Of a stretch of DNA of 18,330 bases, positions 6,483 through 13,064 are shown piece after piece (the stretch's first letter is position 1; every line of letters begins with the position of its first letter). The DNA lies in assembly GCA_002898855.1 (NCBI GenBank), contig BEIR01000006.1, forward strand, positions 1 to 18,330, read 5' to 3'. The DNA comes from a bacterium HR41. GTDB taxonomy: Bacteria > Actinomycetota > Thermoleophilia > Solirubrobacterales > Thermoleophilaceae. The notes beneath the pieces are model-generated. The model did no database searches. It had not been told where the DNA came from and saw only the letters and a list, made by a program, of their open reading frames with translations. The position numbers were made by a program, and so were the translations under genes.

Positions 6483-7919
6483 GCGATCGCTTTCAGAACG
6501 TGGCTGCCCCTAGCTGGCGCAGCGCTCCTTGCCTGTGTGATCGGCGCGCTTGCGGCGCTAGCTCCCACGACCGCCGTCGGTGTCACGCTCGGGCTGGTGC
6601 TGCTTCTGGTGACCGCCGTCCGCCCAGTTGCCGGGCTCGCGTTGTTTACCTACCTCGCGATCCTCGAGACAACACCACTGTTGCTCAGCGGTGTCACTGC
6701 AGCAAAGCTGCTGGGTGTTCTCCTCTTCGCCGTGTGGCTCGGTGCCGTAGCAGTCAACAGCGCCGGGTTGCGCCATCTTGCGGTGGAGCGCCCCGCCGTT
6801 TTGGCGGCCCTGCTCCTGTTCGGCGTATGGACGACTGTGAGCGTCGTGCACGCAAGCGAACCCGCCGCGAGCGGGCCACCGCTCATGCGGCTGTGGATGG
6901 ACATCGCGTTGGTTTTGGTCGCGTACGCCTTTCTCACCGATGCTCGTGCGAAGCTGACTGTGTTTAAAGGGTGGGCTCTCGGAACGGTCACCGCAGTAGT
7001 TGCTGGATTGCTGTTCGGGCCGTCGCTAAGTGCCACCGAGGGGAGATTCGTTGCCGTGGGCACCGACCCCAACGAATTCGCGACGCTGTCTGTCGCGAGC
7101 ATCGCGTTCTGCGTTGGCTTGGCTATCACGCGTGGGCGCGCCTCGGTCGAGCGTGCGCTCTGGTCGCTGTTTGCGGTCATCGCTTGCCTGGCCGTGTTTT
7201 TGACAGGCTCGCGGGGAGGGCTCGTGGCGCTGGCGGCCGCGGCGGTTGCCGCGGTCGCTGTGGCGCAGCGACGGCGAGGGCGGGCGCTTGCCGCCGTAAT
7301 TGTGTTGTGCGGCCTGGCCGTCGCTTATTTCTCGGCCATTGCACCGCCGGAGGTGCGGGCGCGGATCATCAACCCGGGCTCGGGGACTGGGCGCACCGAC
7401 CTGTGGACAGTCGCGACACGGATGATCGAAGCCAACCCGCTGCTCGGAGTCGGCGTGGGCAACTTCCCCGAGGAGGCAGGGCGCTACCTGCTCGTGCCCG
7501 GTCTCTTGCGTGAAACGCAGTTCATCGTCGTCGACCCGAAGGTGGCCCACAACGCTTATCTCGAGGTCGCGGCCGAGACCGGGTTGCCGGGACTCGCTCT
7601 CTTCATCGCGTTGCTCGGAACCGCGTTCGCGTCGTGCCGGCGTGCCTGGCTGCGGGCCGAGGCCATCGGCGACCGCCACCTCTCGGTCGCGGCGCGAGCG
7701 CTCTTTGTCGCGCTCGTTGCCTATGCGGTTGCGATTGTTTGGCTTTCGCAGCAGTACGGGAAGCAGCTCTGGTTGCTGTTGGCCCTGGCCTTCGCTCTGC
7801 CCGATCTTGCAGCGGCACCCGACCGACAGAGAGCACTCTCGCCGCAAGCCTCGCAGCGTCGTCGACGGTGGACGGCGCCACGCGCCCGCAGACGAGCTGC
7901 AACGGCGACCACGAGCTAG
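6474..7919 (+). CDS. O-antigen ligase / polymerase-like membrane protein (Wzy_C domain)
   Basis: This is a 481-residue protein with about ten to twelve hydrophobic segments. The Wzy_C signature is clear in the C-terminal half: GSGTGRTDLWTVATRMIEAN followed by PLLGVGVGNF, then a HNAYLEVAAETGLPGL block. These correspond to the periplasmic loop that carries the conserved Arg and His in O-antigen ligases and Wzy polymerases. The protein probably polymerises, or ligates, lipid-linked glycan exported by the neighbouring flippase. In a monoderm this would be an exopolysaccharide or wall-linked polymer rather than LPS. ATG 6474 has a weak AGGA eight bases upstream. The C-terminus is a basic low-complexity tail (RRRRWTAPRARRR). 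Two bases separate the stop from the glycosyltransferase start. Confidence 0.85.
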   Translation: MPHAIAFRTWLPLAGAALLACVIGALAALAPTTAVGVTLGLVLLLVTAVRPVAGLALFTYLAILETTPLLLSGVTAAKLLGVLLFAVWLGAVAVNSAGLRHLAVERPAVLAALLLFGVWTTVSVVHASEPAASGPPLMRLWMDIALVLVAYAFLTDARAKLTVFKGWALGTVTAVVAGLLFGPSLSATEGRFVAVGTDPNEFATLSVASIAFCVGLAITRGRASVERALWSLFAVIACLAVFLTGSRGGLVALAAAAVAAVAVAQRRRGRALAAVIVLCGLAVAYFSAIAPPEVRARIINPGSGTGRTDLWTVATRMIEANPLLGVGVGNFPEEAGRYLLVPGLLRETQFIVVDPKVAHNAYLEVAAETGLPGLALFIALLGTAFASCRRAWLRAEAIGDRHLSVAARALFVALVAYAVAIVWLSQQYGKQLWLLLALAFALPDLAAAPDRQRALSPQASQRRRRWTAPRARRRAATATTS

Positions 7920-7921
7920 GC

Positions 7922-9055
7922 GTGACCGTGAGGAGTGCTCGGGAGCCCATACGCGTGGTGCACGTTTTGCACCAGCTGACGTCGGGGCTCGGTGGTGCCG
8001 AGGTGTTCACGGTTGATCTCGTTCACGAGTTACGTCGACGCGAAGTCGATGCGCGTCTCGCAGTCACGCGCTCGGCACCGACCGCAGTTGCCGAGGAGCT
8101 GGCGGACAGAGATATTCCGTTCTTCGCGGTGGGACGCGAAGGGCGACGGGAGGTGCACAAGTTCCGCCGCTTCATCTCTTACCTGCGCCGAGAGCGCGTC
8201 ACGCTCGTCCACGGGCACATGTTCGGGTCCAACCTGTGGGCGACGCTGTGCGCGAAAGCGGCTGGGGTGCCGGCAACGGTCGTGCACGAGCACGCGTGGG
8301 CTTTCCAGCGCTGGAGCCCGCGCTCGATCGTCGACAGAACACTCATCGCTCCCTTGGCCGACCGCTTCGTAGCTGTCAGCGACTGGGTTGCGAGTGGTCT
8401 GGTCGAGGTCGAGCGCATACCCCGCGAGCGGGTGGTCGTCATTCCCGCCGGCCGGCGTCTTGCCGACCCCCTGCCCCGGTCGCGAGCGCGGGCGGAACTC
8501 GGGCTCGCCGCGAGTGATCTCGTGATCGGCACGGTAGCGGTGATGCGCCGCGAAAAGGCGCTCGACAAGCTCGTCCAGGCTGTCGCGATGCTTCGCGCGA
8601 GCACCAACGTGAAGCTCGTGCTGGTTGGTGATGGGCCCGAGCGGCAGCGAATCGTCCAGGCTGCACACGCAGCGGGTGTCGCCGATCGCACCTGGTTCGC
8701 TGGCGCCCGTCCCGACGCGGCGCGTCTCGTATCGGCTTTCGATGTGGCTGCTCTCAGCTCAGACTTCGAGGGCAGCCCGCTGTTCGTGATCGAAGCGATG
8801 GCGGCTGGGGTGCCTGTGGTAGCGCCCGCGGTCGGTGGTATCCCGGAGCTGGCAAGTGATGCAGCCGTGCTAGCGCCCGACAATTCGCCGGAAGCGCTGT
8901 GCGCGGCTCTCGAGCGCGTCGTGGGCGACCGCCGCTTGCGCGAAACGCTGGGGCAGCGGGGCAAACAGCGCGCGCATCGCTACGAGATCGGACGCGTCGC
9001 CCAAGAGATTCACGCGCTCTACGAAGAGATCCTCGCTCGCCGCTATTGCAGGTGA
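7922..9055 (+). CDS. Glycosyltransferase family 4 (GT-B fold)
   Basis: This is a 377-residue cytoplasmic enzyme. The N-terminal Rossmann half starts with IRVVHVLHQLTSGLGGAEVF, the glycine-rich acceptor-side loop of GT4 enzymes. The C-terminal half has LVIGTVAVMRREKALDKLVQ, LVLVGDGPERQRI, then SSDFEGSPLFVIEAMAAGVP (the EX7E-type donor site) and VGGIPEL. It transfers a sugar from an NDP-sugar to a growing lipid-linked chain, and the sugar cannot be predicted. GTG 7922 lies two bases after the ligase stop. The longer frame upstream to 7634 is a shadow of the ligase gene. It is probably co-transcribed with the ligase. A stem-loop at 9075-9109 follows. Confidence 0.9.
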   Translation: MTVRSAREPIRVVHVLHQLTSGLGGAEVFTVDLVHELRRREVDARLAVTRSAPTAVAEELADRDIPFFAVGREGRREVHKFRRFISYLRRERVTLVHGHMFGSNLWATLCAKAAGVPATVVHEHAWAFQRWSPRSIVDRTLIAPLADRFVAVSDWVASGLVEVERIPRERVVVIPAGRRLADPLPRSRARAELGLAASDLVIGTVAVMRREKALDKLVQAVAMLRASTNVKLVLVGDGPERQRIVQAAHAAGVADRTWFAGARPDAARLVSAFDVAALSSDFEGSPLFVIEAMAAGVPVVAPAVGGIPELASDAAVLAPDNSPEALCAALERVVGDRRLRETLGQRGKQRAHRYEIGRVAQEIHALYEEILARRYCR

Positions 9056-9074
9056 GCACACGGCGCGTCAGGAA

Positions 9075-9109
9075 CGCTGCGACGACGTGTGCCGCGACGA
9101 GTCGCAGCG
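9075..9109. terminator. Stem-loop between convergent glycosyltransferase and AI-2E genes
   Basis: CGCTGCGAC (9075-9083) pairs perfectly with GTCGCAGCG (9101-9109) across a 17-base loop. It lies in the 84-base gap between two converging genes. There is no T-tract on either strand, so it may be a weak or factor-assisted bidirectional terminator. An alternative overlapping pairing, GCACACG (9056-9062) with CGTGTGC (9086-9092), also exists. Confidence 0.45.
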
Positions 9110-9139
9110 CGTGCTGCTCGTGGGTTCGGTCGGTCGCTG

Positions 9140-10318
9140 TCAGCTGCCGTGCGCGACGGGGCGAGGGCGTGTTGCGCGCCACGCAAACCACTCGCGCAGC
9201 GCCAGCTCGACCGACGCAGCCACGGGGATCGCGATCAGTGCTCCGAACACGCCTAGTAGTTGCGCCCCGAAGAGAACGGCGACGATGACGACGAAGGGAT
9301 GCACCTGCACGGTACGGCGCTGAACCAGCGGTTGCACGAGGTGGTTCTCGAGCTGCTGGTAGATCACCGCCCAGATCGCCCACACGATCGTCGTCGTAGG
9401 GAAATCGACGAACACCGTCACGAGCCCGATCAGAACGGCAGCGAGGGTGGCGCCGACGAGCGGAATCAGCGAGAACAAGCCCTGTATCAGCCCGAGCGGC
9501 GCAGCGAACGGAACGCCGAGAATCGTCAAGACGATGTACGCGAGCGTTCCCGACAGCGCTGCGATCGCGAGCGCGCCGGCCGCGTAGCCGCCCACGGCGC
9601 GCGCAGTACCGTCGACCCAGCGGGCGAGGATCGCGCGCTGATCGGGTGGTCGCGTCGCGATCGCCAGATCGACCCAGCGGCGCCCGTTGGCCACTAGGAA
9701 GACGCTCAGCACGAGCACAGTGACGATCGCGAACAGCGAGTTCACGACCGTGAAGCCGACGTCGCGTAGCGCCCGCGCCGCGTCCGGCACGCGCTCCGGC
9801 AAGCGCTGTGCCTCCGCACGGACCCGCTCAGTCACGCGGTAGTCGCGGTCGAGACGAGCGAGCGTCCGGTTGCGCTCGACGAAGCGCTGGAAGTCGCGCG
9901 CGTAGCGCGGCGCGTTGGCGGCGAGCTCCTGTCCCTCGCGAACGAGGGGCGGTACGACGACCGCAGCGAGTGCGACGGGAGTCGCGAGAACCAGCAAGTA
10001 CACGCAGACGATCGCAAGCCAGCGGCGACGTACGATCGCTTCCAGGCGCCGGACCGGGCCCCCGAGCACCATCGCCAAGAAGGCAGCGGCGACGACCCAG
10101 GTCAGTGGCTGGCGCAAAAGCCAGAGCAGGTACAGCCCGGCGACCACGAGCGCCGCCACAAGCACCGTGCGCACAGCGGTCGCGACCGGCACCTCGACCG
10201 TCACGGAGCGCGGCGGCTCGCTGCCGCCGCGATCGGCGCCGCGGCTGGGCGGCTCGCTGCCCGCCTGAGCCCCGCGCTCGTAACCGGGCTCCTCGGGAGG
10301 TGTCGCTGCCGCTGTCAC
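9140..10318 (-). CDS. AI-2E / PerM-family transporter (UPF0118)
   Basis: This is a 392-residue integral membrane protein. The first 40 or so residues are a polar, repetitive extension (GSEPPSRG and GSEPPR). They come from a 14-base direct repeat at 10212-10225 and 10248-10261. Family features follow: two N-terminal helices around LVAALVVAGLYLLWLLRQPL, a long amphipathic central domain with PRYARDFQRFVERNRTLARL, and a C-terminal helix bundle with PFAAPLGLIQGLFSLIPLVG, YQQLENHLVQPLVQ and IAIPVAASVELALREW. The family exports small molecules or ions, including AI-2 or Na+ in some members. The substrate here is unknown. GTG 10318 overlaps the DegV stop (GTGA), so translation is coupled. The 33 residues encoded upstream are a shadow of degV. 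Confidence 0.88.
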   Translation of the reverse strand: MTAAATPPEEPGYERGAQAGSEPPSRGADRGGSEPPRSVTVEVPVATAVRTVLVAALVVAGLYLLWLLRQPLTWVVAAAFLAMVLGGPVRRLEAIVRRRWLAIVCVYLLVLATPVALAAVVVPPLVREGQELAANAPRYARDFQRFVERNRTLARLDRDYRVTERVRAEAQRLPERVPDAARALRDVGFTVVNSLFAIVTVLVLSVFLVANGRRWVDLAIATRPPDQRAILARWVDGTARAVGGYAAGALAIAALSGTLAYIVLTILGVPFAAPLGLIQGLFSLIPLVGATLAAVLIGLVTVFVDFPTTTIVWAIWAVIYQQLENHLVQPLVQRRTVQVHPFVVIVAVLFGAQLLGVFGALIAIPVAASVELALREWFAWRATRPRPVAHGS

Positions 10319-11199
10319 GTGAGCGGGCGCGGGTCGATCCCGCCGACGCCGAGCAACCCCGGGCCGGTGTGTACTGCGAGCACCGGACCGATCTCGCTGA
10401 CGAAGTGCGGGTCGCACCCGAAGATCGCTTGGCAGCGCTCGACCAGCGTCTCGGCGGTGCCGGGATCGGCAACGTGCTGGACCGCCCAGGCCGTGCAGCC
10501 CGCATCAGCGAGCTCACGCGCATACTCGACCATCCGCTCGACGAGCCGCCGGTGAGTGCGTACGCGCTCGACCGGGACCATCTCGCCGTCGACCGTCAGG
10601 ATCGGTTTCAGCTTCAGCGCGGTCCCGAGCCACGCGCGCGCCGCCCCGATCCGACCACCGCGACGCAGGTACTCGAGCGTGTCGATGCCGAACCACATCC
10701 GCAGCGAGGCGCGCGCCGCCTCGACGCGCTGCTCGACGGCCGCCGCCGTACCGCTCGTACGCGCCGCGGCCGCAGCGGCGAGAACGAGGAAACCGAGGCC
10801 CCCAGCCGCGGTGCGCGAGTCGATCACGTGGACGCGCTCGCCGCCCTTGCCTTCGCGCTCGAGTTGTGCGGCCGCCTGCCGAGCGGACTCGGCGGTACCC
10901 GACAGACCTCCCGAGATGTGGATCGACACCACCGTCCGCCCGTCCGCCAACAAGGGCTCGTAGGCGGCGACGAAATCGCCGACCGACGGCTGCGAGGTCG
11001 TCGGTAGCCGTTCGCTTCGGCGCAACCGCTCGAGAAACGCCGCCTGGTCGTCTATCTCCGTCTCGGGAATCTGCCGCTCGCCTTCGACGATGTAGAGCGG
11101 AACGACGACGATCCCCTCGCGGGCAAGCAGCTCGGGCGGCAGGTACGAGGTACTGTCGGTGACGATCGCGACCGGCGAGCGTTGTTCCGGCTCGGGCAT
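10315..11199 (-). CDS. DegV-family fatty-acid-binding protein
   Basis: This is a 294-residue cytoplasmic protein. It starts with VAIVTDSTSYLPPELLAREG, the canonical DegV N-terminus. TTSQPSVGDFVAAYEPL, VSIHISGGLSGTAESARQAA, VIDSRTAAGGLGFLVL and LEYLRRGGRIG follow, which are the lipid-pocket and head-group contact blocks of the family. DegV/FakB proteins bind fatty acids, and FakB presents them to the kinase FakA for incorporation into phospholipid. No FakA is visible in this window. ATG 11199 is the natural start, though no clear Shine-Dalgarno sequence is seen. On the minus strand TAGTCT (11217-11212) lies 12 bases upstream and may be its -10. It is transcribed with the AI-2E gene downstream. 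Confidence 0.9.
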   Translation of the reverse strand: MPEPEQRSPVAIVTDSTSYLPPELLAREGIVVVPLYIVEGERQIPETEIDDQAAFLERLRRSERLPTTSQPSVGDFVAAYEPLLADGRTVVSIHISGGLSGTAESARQAAAQLEREGKGGERVHVIDSRTAAGGLGFLVLAAAAAARTSGTAAAVEQRVEAARASLRMWFGIDTLEYLRRGGRIGAARAWLGTALKLKPILTVDGEMVPVERVRTHRRLVERMVEYARELADAGCTAWAVQHVADPGTAETLVERCQAIFGCDPHFVSEIGPVLAVHTGPGLLGVGGIDPRPLT

Positions 11200-11267
11200 C
11201 TGTTCGGCGGGAGACTAGTGCAGCGCCTCCGGTCGCCATAGCCCGGGACGGCCGCGACCGCCGCACC

Positions 11268-11273
11268 TAAACT
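11268..11273 (+). promoter_or_regulatory. Possible -10 (TAAACT) for the DksA/TraR-like gene
   Basis: TAAACT is one of few AT-rich spots in the 161-base gap between the divergent degV-like and dksA-like genes. It lies 87 bases upstream of the ATG at 11361. No good -35 accompanies it, so this is only a candidate. Nothing else is evident in the gap except TAGTCT on the other strand (11217-11212). Confidence 0.25.
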
Positions 11274-11360
11274 CGGCCGCAAGCGCGGTCCACAGCCGCG
11301 TGGTAGCGAGCCGAGCTGCTCCCGCCTCTTGCGGAGGAGCCGCGCAGGAGCGTCGACGAC

Positions 11361-11744
11361 ATGGCGTTGAGCACGAGCGAATTGGAGGCGGCACGGAGGC
11401 GTCTCGAGACCCGCCTCGCCGAGCTCGAGGCCACACTTGCCAGAGTCAAGCGGGTCGAGCCGGACAGCGAGTTCGCCCACGTCGACAACCATCCGGGCGA
11501 CGTAGCGAGCGACCTTCACGACCGCGAGCTCGACGAAACGACTCTCATGCTGTTGCGCGACGAGCGCGACCGGATCAAGGCGGCGCTGCGAGCGATCGCC
11601 CACGGTACCTACGGTTTCTGCATCGACTGCGGGCGCGAGATCCCGCGCGAGCGCCTGCTCGCTGCCCCCGACGCGTTGCGCTGCTTGCCCTGCCAGCGAC
11701 GTCGCGAGGGCTATCTGCGGCAGCACATCGCCAGGAGCGAGTGA
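11361..11744 (+). CDS. DksA/TraR-type C4 zinc-finger protein
   Basis: This is a 127-residue protein. An N-terminal coiled-coil helix (SELEAARRRLETRLAELEAT) is followed by DNHPGDVASDLHDRELDE, typical of YteA/DksA-like proteins. A second helix leads to a C4 zinc finger, Cys87-x2-Cys90-x17-Cys108-x2-Cys111 (FCIDCG and CLPC). Proteobacterial DksA binds the RNA polymerase secondary channel and works with ppGpp. Actinobacterial relatives are less well defined, and the acidic tip residues should be compared before assigning that role. ATG 11361 gives the expected N-terminus, and the upstream frame is not gene-like. The gene converges on the glutaredoxin gene, with a large nested hairpin between them. 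Confidence 0.88.
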   Translation: MALSTSELEAARRRLETRLAELEATLARVKRVEPDSEFAHVDNHPGDVASDLHDRELDETTLMLLRDERDRIKAALRAIAHGTYGFCIDCGREIPRERLLAAPDALRCLPCQRRREGYLRQHIARSE

Positions 11745-11752
11745 CGGACGCC

Positions 11753-11811
11753 ACGGGCGGCGCGCACCTCCCCGGCTGCTGCGCCGGGCGCCGCGGGCGC
11801 GCGTCGCCCGT
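11753..11811. terminator. Nested hairpin, probable bidirectional terminator
   Basis: The outer stem pairs 11753-11765 with 11799-11811: 7 base pairs, one G-T wobble, then 5 base pairs. Inside it CCCGGC (11771-11776) pairs with GCCGGG (11783-11788) around a 6-base loop. It fills the gap between the stop codons of the convergent dksA-like and glutaredoxin genes almost exactly. There is no T-tract. Position and symmetry suggest a shared terminator or a 3'-end stabilising structure. Confidence 0.6.
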
Positions 11812-12285
11812 CTACTCGTCGCGAAGGTTGTTCTCGAGCGGGATCGGGCGCGCTGCGGGGCCGCTCGGGGCGTCCGCGGCGGACGGACTCGGTTCGGTCC
11901 GCTGGCCGCTTGCGCTGTCGTCGCCTTCGTTGGCGCTTGCGTCGACGCCCAACAGCTCCTGCAGCTCGCCGCTCTCGAACATCTCCGTGACGATGTCGCA
12001 GCCGCCGATCAGCTCGCCGTCGACGAACAGCTGGGGGATTGTCGGCCATCCCGACAGCGCCGACAGCTCCTCGCGGATACGCGGGTCGGGCAGGATGTCC
12101 ATCGCCGCGTAACGCACTCCGAGACCGCTCAGGATCGCCGCGACACGCGCGGAGAAGCCGCAACGTGGTTGGTCGGGCGTGCCTTTCATGAAGAGCATTA
12201 CGCGGTTCTCGCGGATCGCGCGCTCGATGAACTCGCGGATCTCCTGACGCGTGAGCTCGTCGTTGTTGAGAGATGGTTCGGTCAT
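11812..12285 (-). CDS. grxD: Monothiol glutaredoxin, Grx4 type (CGFS), with C-terminal extension
   Basis: This is a 157-residue protein. The first 115 residues are a standard monothiol glutaredoxin: VMLFMKGTPDQPRCGFSARV (CGFS, Cys42), the WPTIPQLFVDGELIGGCDIV block and an EMFESGELQELLG end. CGFS glutaredoxins hold a glutathione-ligated [2Fe-2S] cluster and form complexes with BolA for Fe-S trafficking. The last 40 or so residues are a low-complexity Ser/Ala/Asp/Pro tail ending PLENNLRDE, beyond the family's usual length. The ATG at 12285 is supported by a strong GGAGGAGG sequence and overlaps the bolA stop (ATGA). That overlap places the two partner proteins in one operon, facing away from the A-type carrier gene. 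Confidence 0.92.
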   Translation of the reverse strand: MTEPSLNNDELTRQEIREFIERAIRENRVMLFMKGTPDQPRCGFSARVAAILSGLGVRYAAMDILPDPRIREELSALSGWPTIPQLFVDGELIGGCDIVTEMFESGELQELLGVDASANEGDDSASGQRTEPSPSAADAPSGPAARPIPLENNLRDE

Positions 12286-12521
12286 TTCGCCTCCTCCGGC
12301 GCGAGGGTCTTCAGCGACAGAGCGTGTATCGGGCCGCCGATCTCGTCACCGAAGATCGCGTACACAAGTTTGTGGCGCTCGACCCGTGAGAGGCCGCGAA
12401 AACGGTCGGAGACGATCTCGCAGCGGAAGTGGTCGCCCCCGCCAGTGAGGTCCTCGACGGTCACCCGAGCGCCCGGTAGCGCCGCCTCGATCCGGCCTCT
12501 GATCTCGTCGACCGAAGGCAC
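12282..12521 (-). CDS. bolA: BolA-family protein
   Basis: This is a 79-residue protein starting at GTG 12521: PSVDEIRGRIEAALPGARVT, then VEDLTGGGDHFRCEIVSDRF, RGLSRVERHKLVYAIFG and GPIHALSLKTLAPEE. The length and order fit the BolA fold. The conserved His in GPIHALSLKT, which ligates the shared cluster in BolA-glutaredoxin complexes, is present, and so is the GGDHF loop. It probably acts with the CGFS glutaredoxin encoded next, whose start overlaps its stop (ATGA 12285-12282). The frame extends much further upstream to 13958, but that part is antisense to two solid genes. TATCGT lies exactly 7 bases before the GTG and there is no Shine-Dalgarno sequence, so a leaderless start is likely. Confidence 0.9.
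   Translation of the reverse strand: MPSVDEIRGRIEAALPGARVTVEDLTGGGDHFRCEIVSDRFRGLSRVERHKLVYAIFGDEIGGPIHALSLKTLAPEEAK
12290..12297 (-). promoter_or_regulatory. Strong ribosome binding site of the glutaredoxin gene
   Basis: GGAGGAGG on the minus strand lies four bases before the ATG at 12285, inside the end of bolA. It fixes the start and suggests that glutaredoxin is translated efficiently in its own right as well as by coupling. Confidence 0.75.
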
Positions 12522-12528
12522 GCCGGCG

Positions 12529-12534
12529 ACGATA
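12529..12534 (-). promoter_or_regulatory. Candidate -10 (TATCGT) for leaderless bolA-grx transcript
   Basis: On the minus strand TATCGT is followed by 7 bases and then GTG 12521. It lies in the 63-base divergent gap shared with the A-type carrier gene. No clear -35 is seen at 16-18 bases. Confidence 0.5.
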
Positions 12535-12569
12535 GCGCTCCGCCAGGTGGGGTTGCCGCTTCGAGCGCC

Positions 12570-12575
12570 TACAAT
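12570..12575 (+). promoter_or_regulatory. Candidate -10 (TACAAT) for the A-type Fe-S carrier gene
   Basis: TACAAT is a near-consensus -10 and ends 9 bases before ATG 12585. It implies an untranslated leader of at most two or three bases. There is no Shine-Dalgarno sequence and no good -35. Confidence 0.55.
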
Positions 12576-12584
12576 CGCACCACG

Positions 12585-12944
12585 ATGGTGACGCTGACCG
12601 AGTTCGCCGCTCAGAAGGTTCGCGAGTTCATGGCCGCGCAGGGCGCAAGCGAGGGGGAAGTCGGGTTGCGCGTCGGCGTGCGCGGCGGCGGCTGTTCGGG
12701 CTTCCAGTACGCGCTCGCGCTCGACGAGCAACGCGACGGCGACCACGTCTTCGAGTCGCAGGGCATCCGGGTGTTCGTCGACCCGGCGAGTCTGCGCTAC
12801 GTCGACGGTTCGACCGTCGACTACACGGAAAGCTTCATGGGCGCGGGCTTCCAGGTCGAGAACCCCAATGTCGTAGCGTCCTGCGGCTGCGGTTCCTCGT
12901 TCCGTATCGCCGACGAGGAGCCGTCGTGCGGCGCGGCGGTCTGA
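12585..12944 (+). CDS. erpA: A-type iron-sulfur cluster carrier/insertion protein (ErpA/IscA/HesB family)
   Basis: This is a 119-residue protein. The three cluster-ligand cysteines are present: Cys37 in GGGCSGFQY, and Cys100 and Cys102 in SCGCGSSF. The core VDYTESFMGAGFQVENPNVV is typical. A-type carriers accept Fe-S clusters from the scaffold and pass them to target apo-proteins. An extra C-terminal tail (RIADEEPSCGAAV) contains a fourth cysteine, Cys115. The gene is divergent from bolA-grx, so three Fe-S trafficking proteins share a 63-base promoter gap. ErpA, IscA and SufA cannot be told apart safely from sequence alone, so the symbol is provisional. Confidence 0.92.
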   Translation: MVTLTEFAAQKVREFMAAQGASEGEVGLRVGVRGGGCSGFQYALALDEQRDGDHVFESQGIRVFVDPASLRYVDGSTVDYTESFMGAGFQVENPNVVASCGCGSSFRIADEEPSCGAAV

Positions 12945-12960
12945 CCTAGACAGCGACGCA

Positions 12961-12976
12961 CGGCGGCGAGCCGCCG
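12961..12976. terminator. Possible hairpin after the A-type carrier gene
   Basis: CGGCGGC-GA-GCCGCCG is a perfect inverted repeat 17 bases after the stop at 12944. The true loop would be at least four bases. It has no T-tract, and such GC palindromes arise easily in this composition. Confidence 0.3.
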
Positions 12977-13051
12977 GGCGCACGCGCGATGCCGCCGCGC
13001 AGGCGCTGTGCACTAGCGCGTCGCTCGCTGCCGCCCACACGCCCTGTCGGG

Positions 13052-13057
13052 TAGGGT
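13052..13057 (+). promoter_or_regulatory. Candidate -10 (TAGGGT) for the FAH-family gene
   Basis: TAGGGT is followed by 7 bases and then GTG 13065. The competing start GTG 13056 overlaps this hexamer, so the hexamer favours 13065. No Shine-Dalgarno sequence or convincing -35 is seen. Confidence 0.5.
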
Positions 13058-13064
13058 GCGCCCC

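Noticed and set aside
7026..7847. 273-codon minus-strand frame inside the O-antigen ligase gene
   Set aside because: It is polar, repetitive shadow sequence. The plus strand encodes ordered membrane helices and the Wzy_C motif.
9808..11007. 399-codon plus-strand frame opposite the AI-2E and DegV genes
   Set aside because: It is an Arg/Ala/Pro-rich shadow of two clear minus-strand genes.
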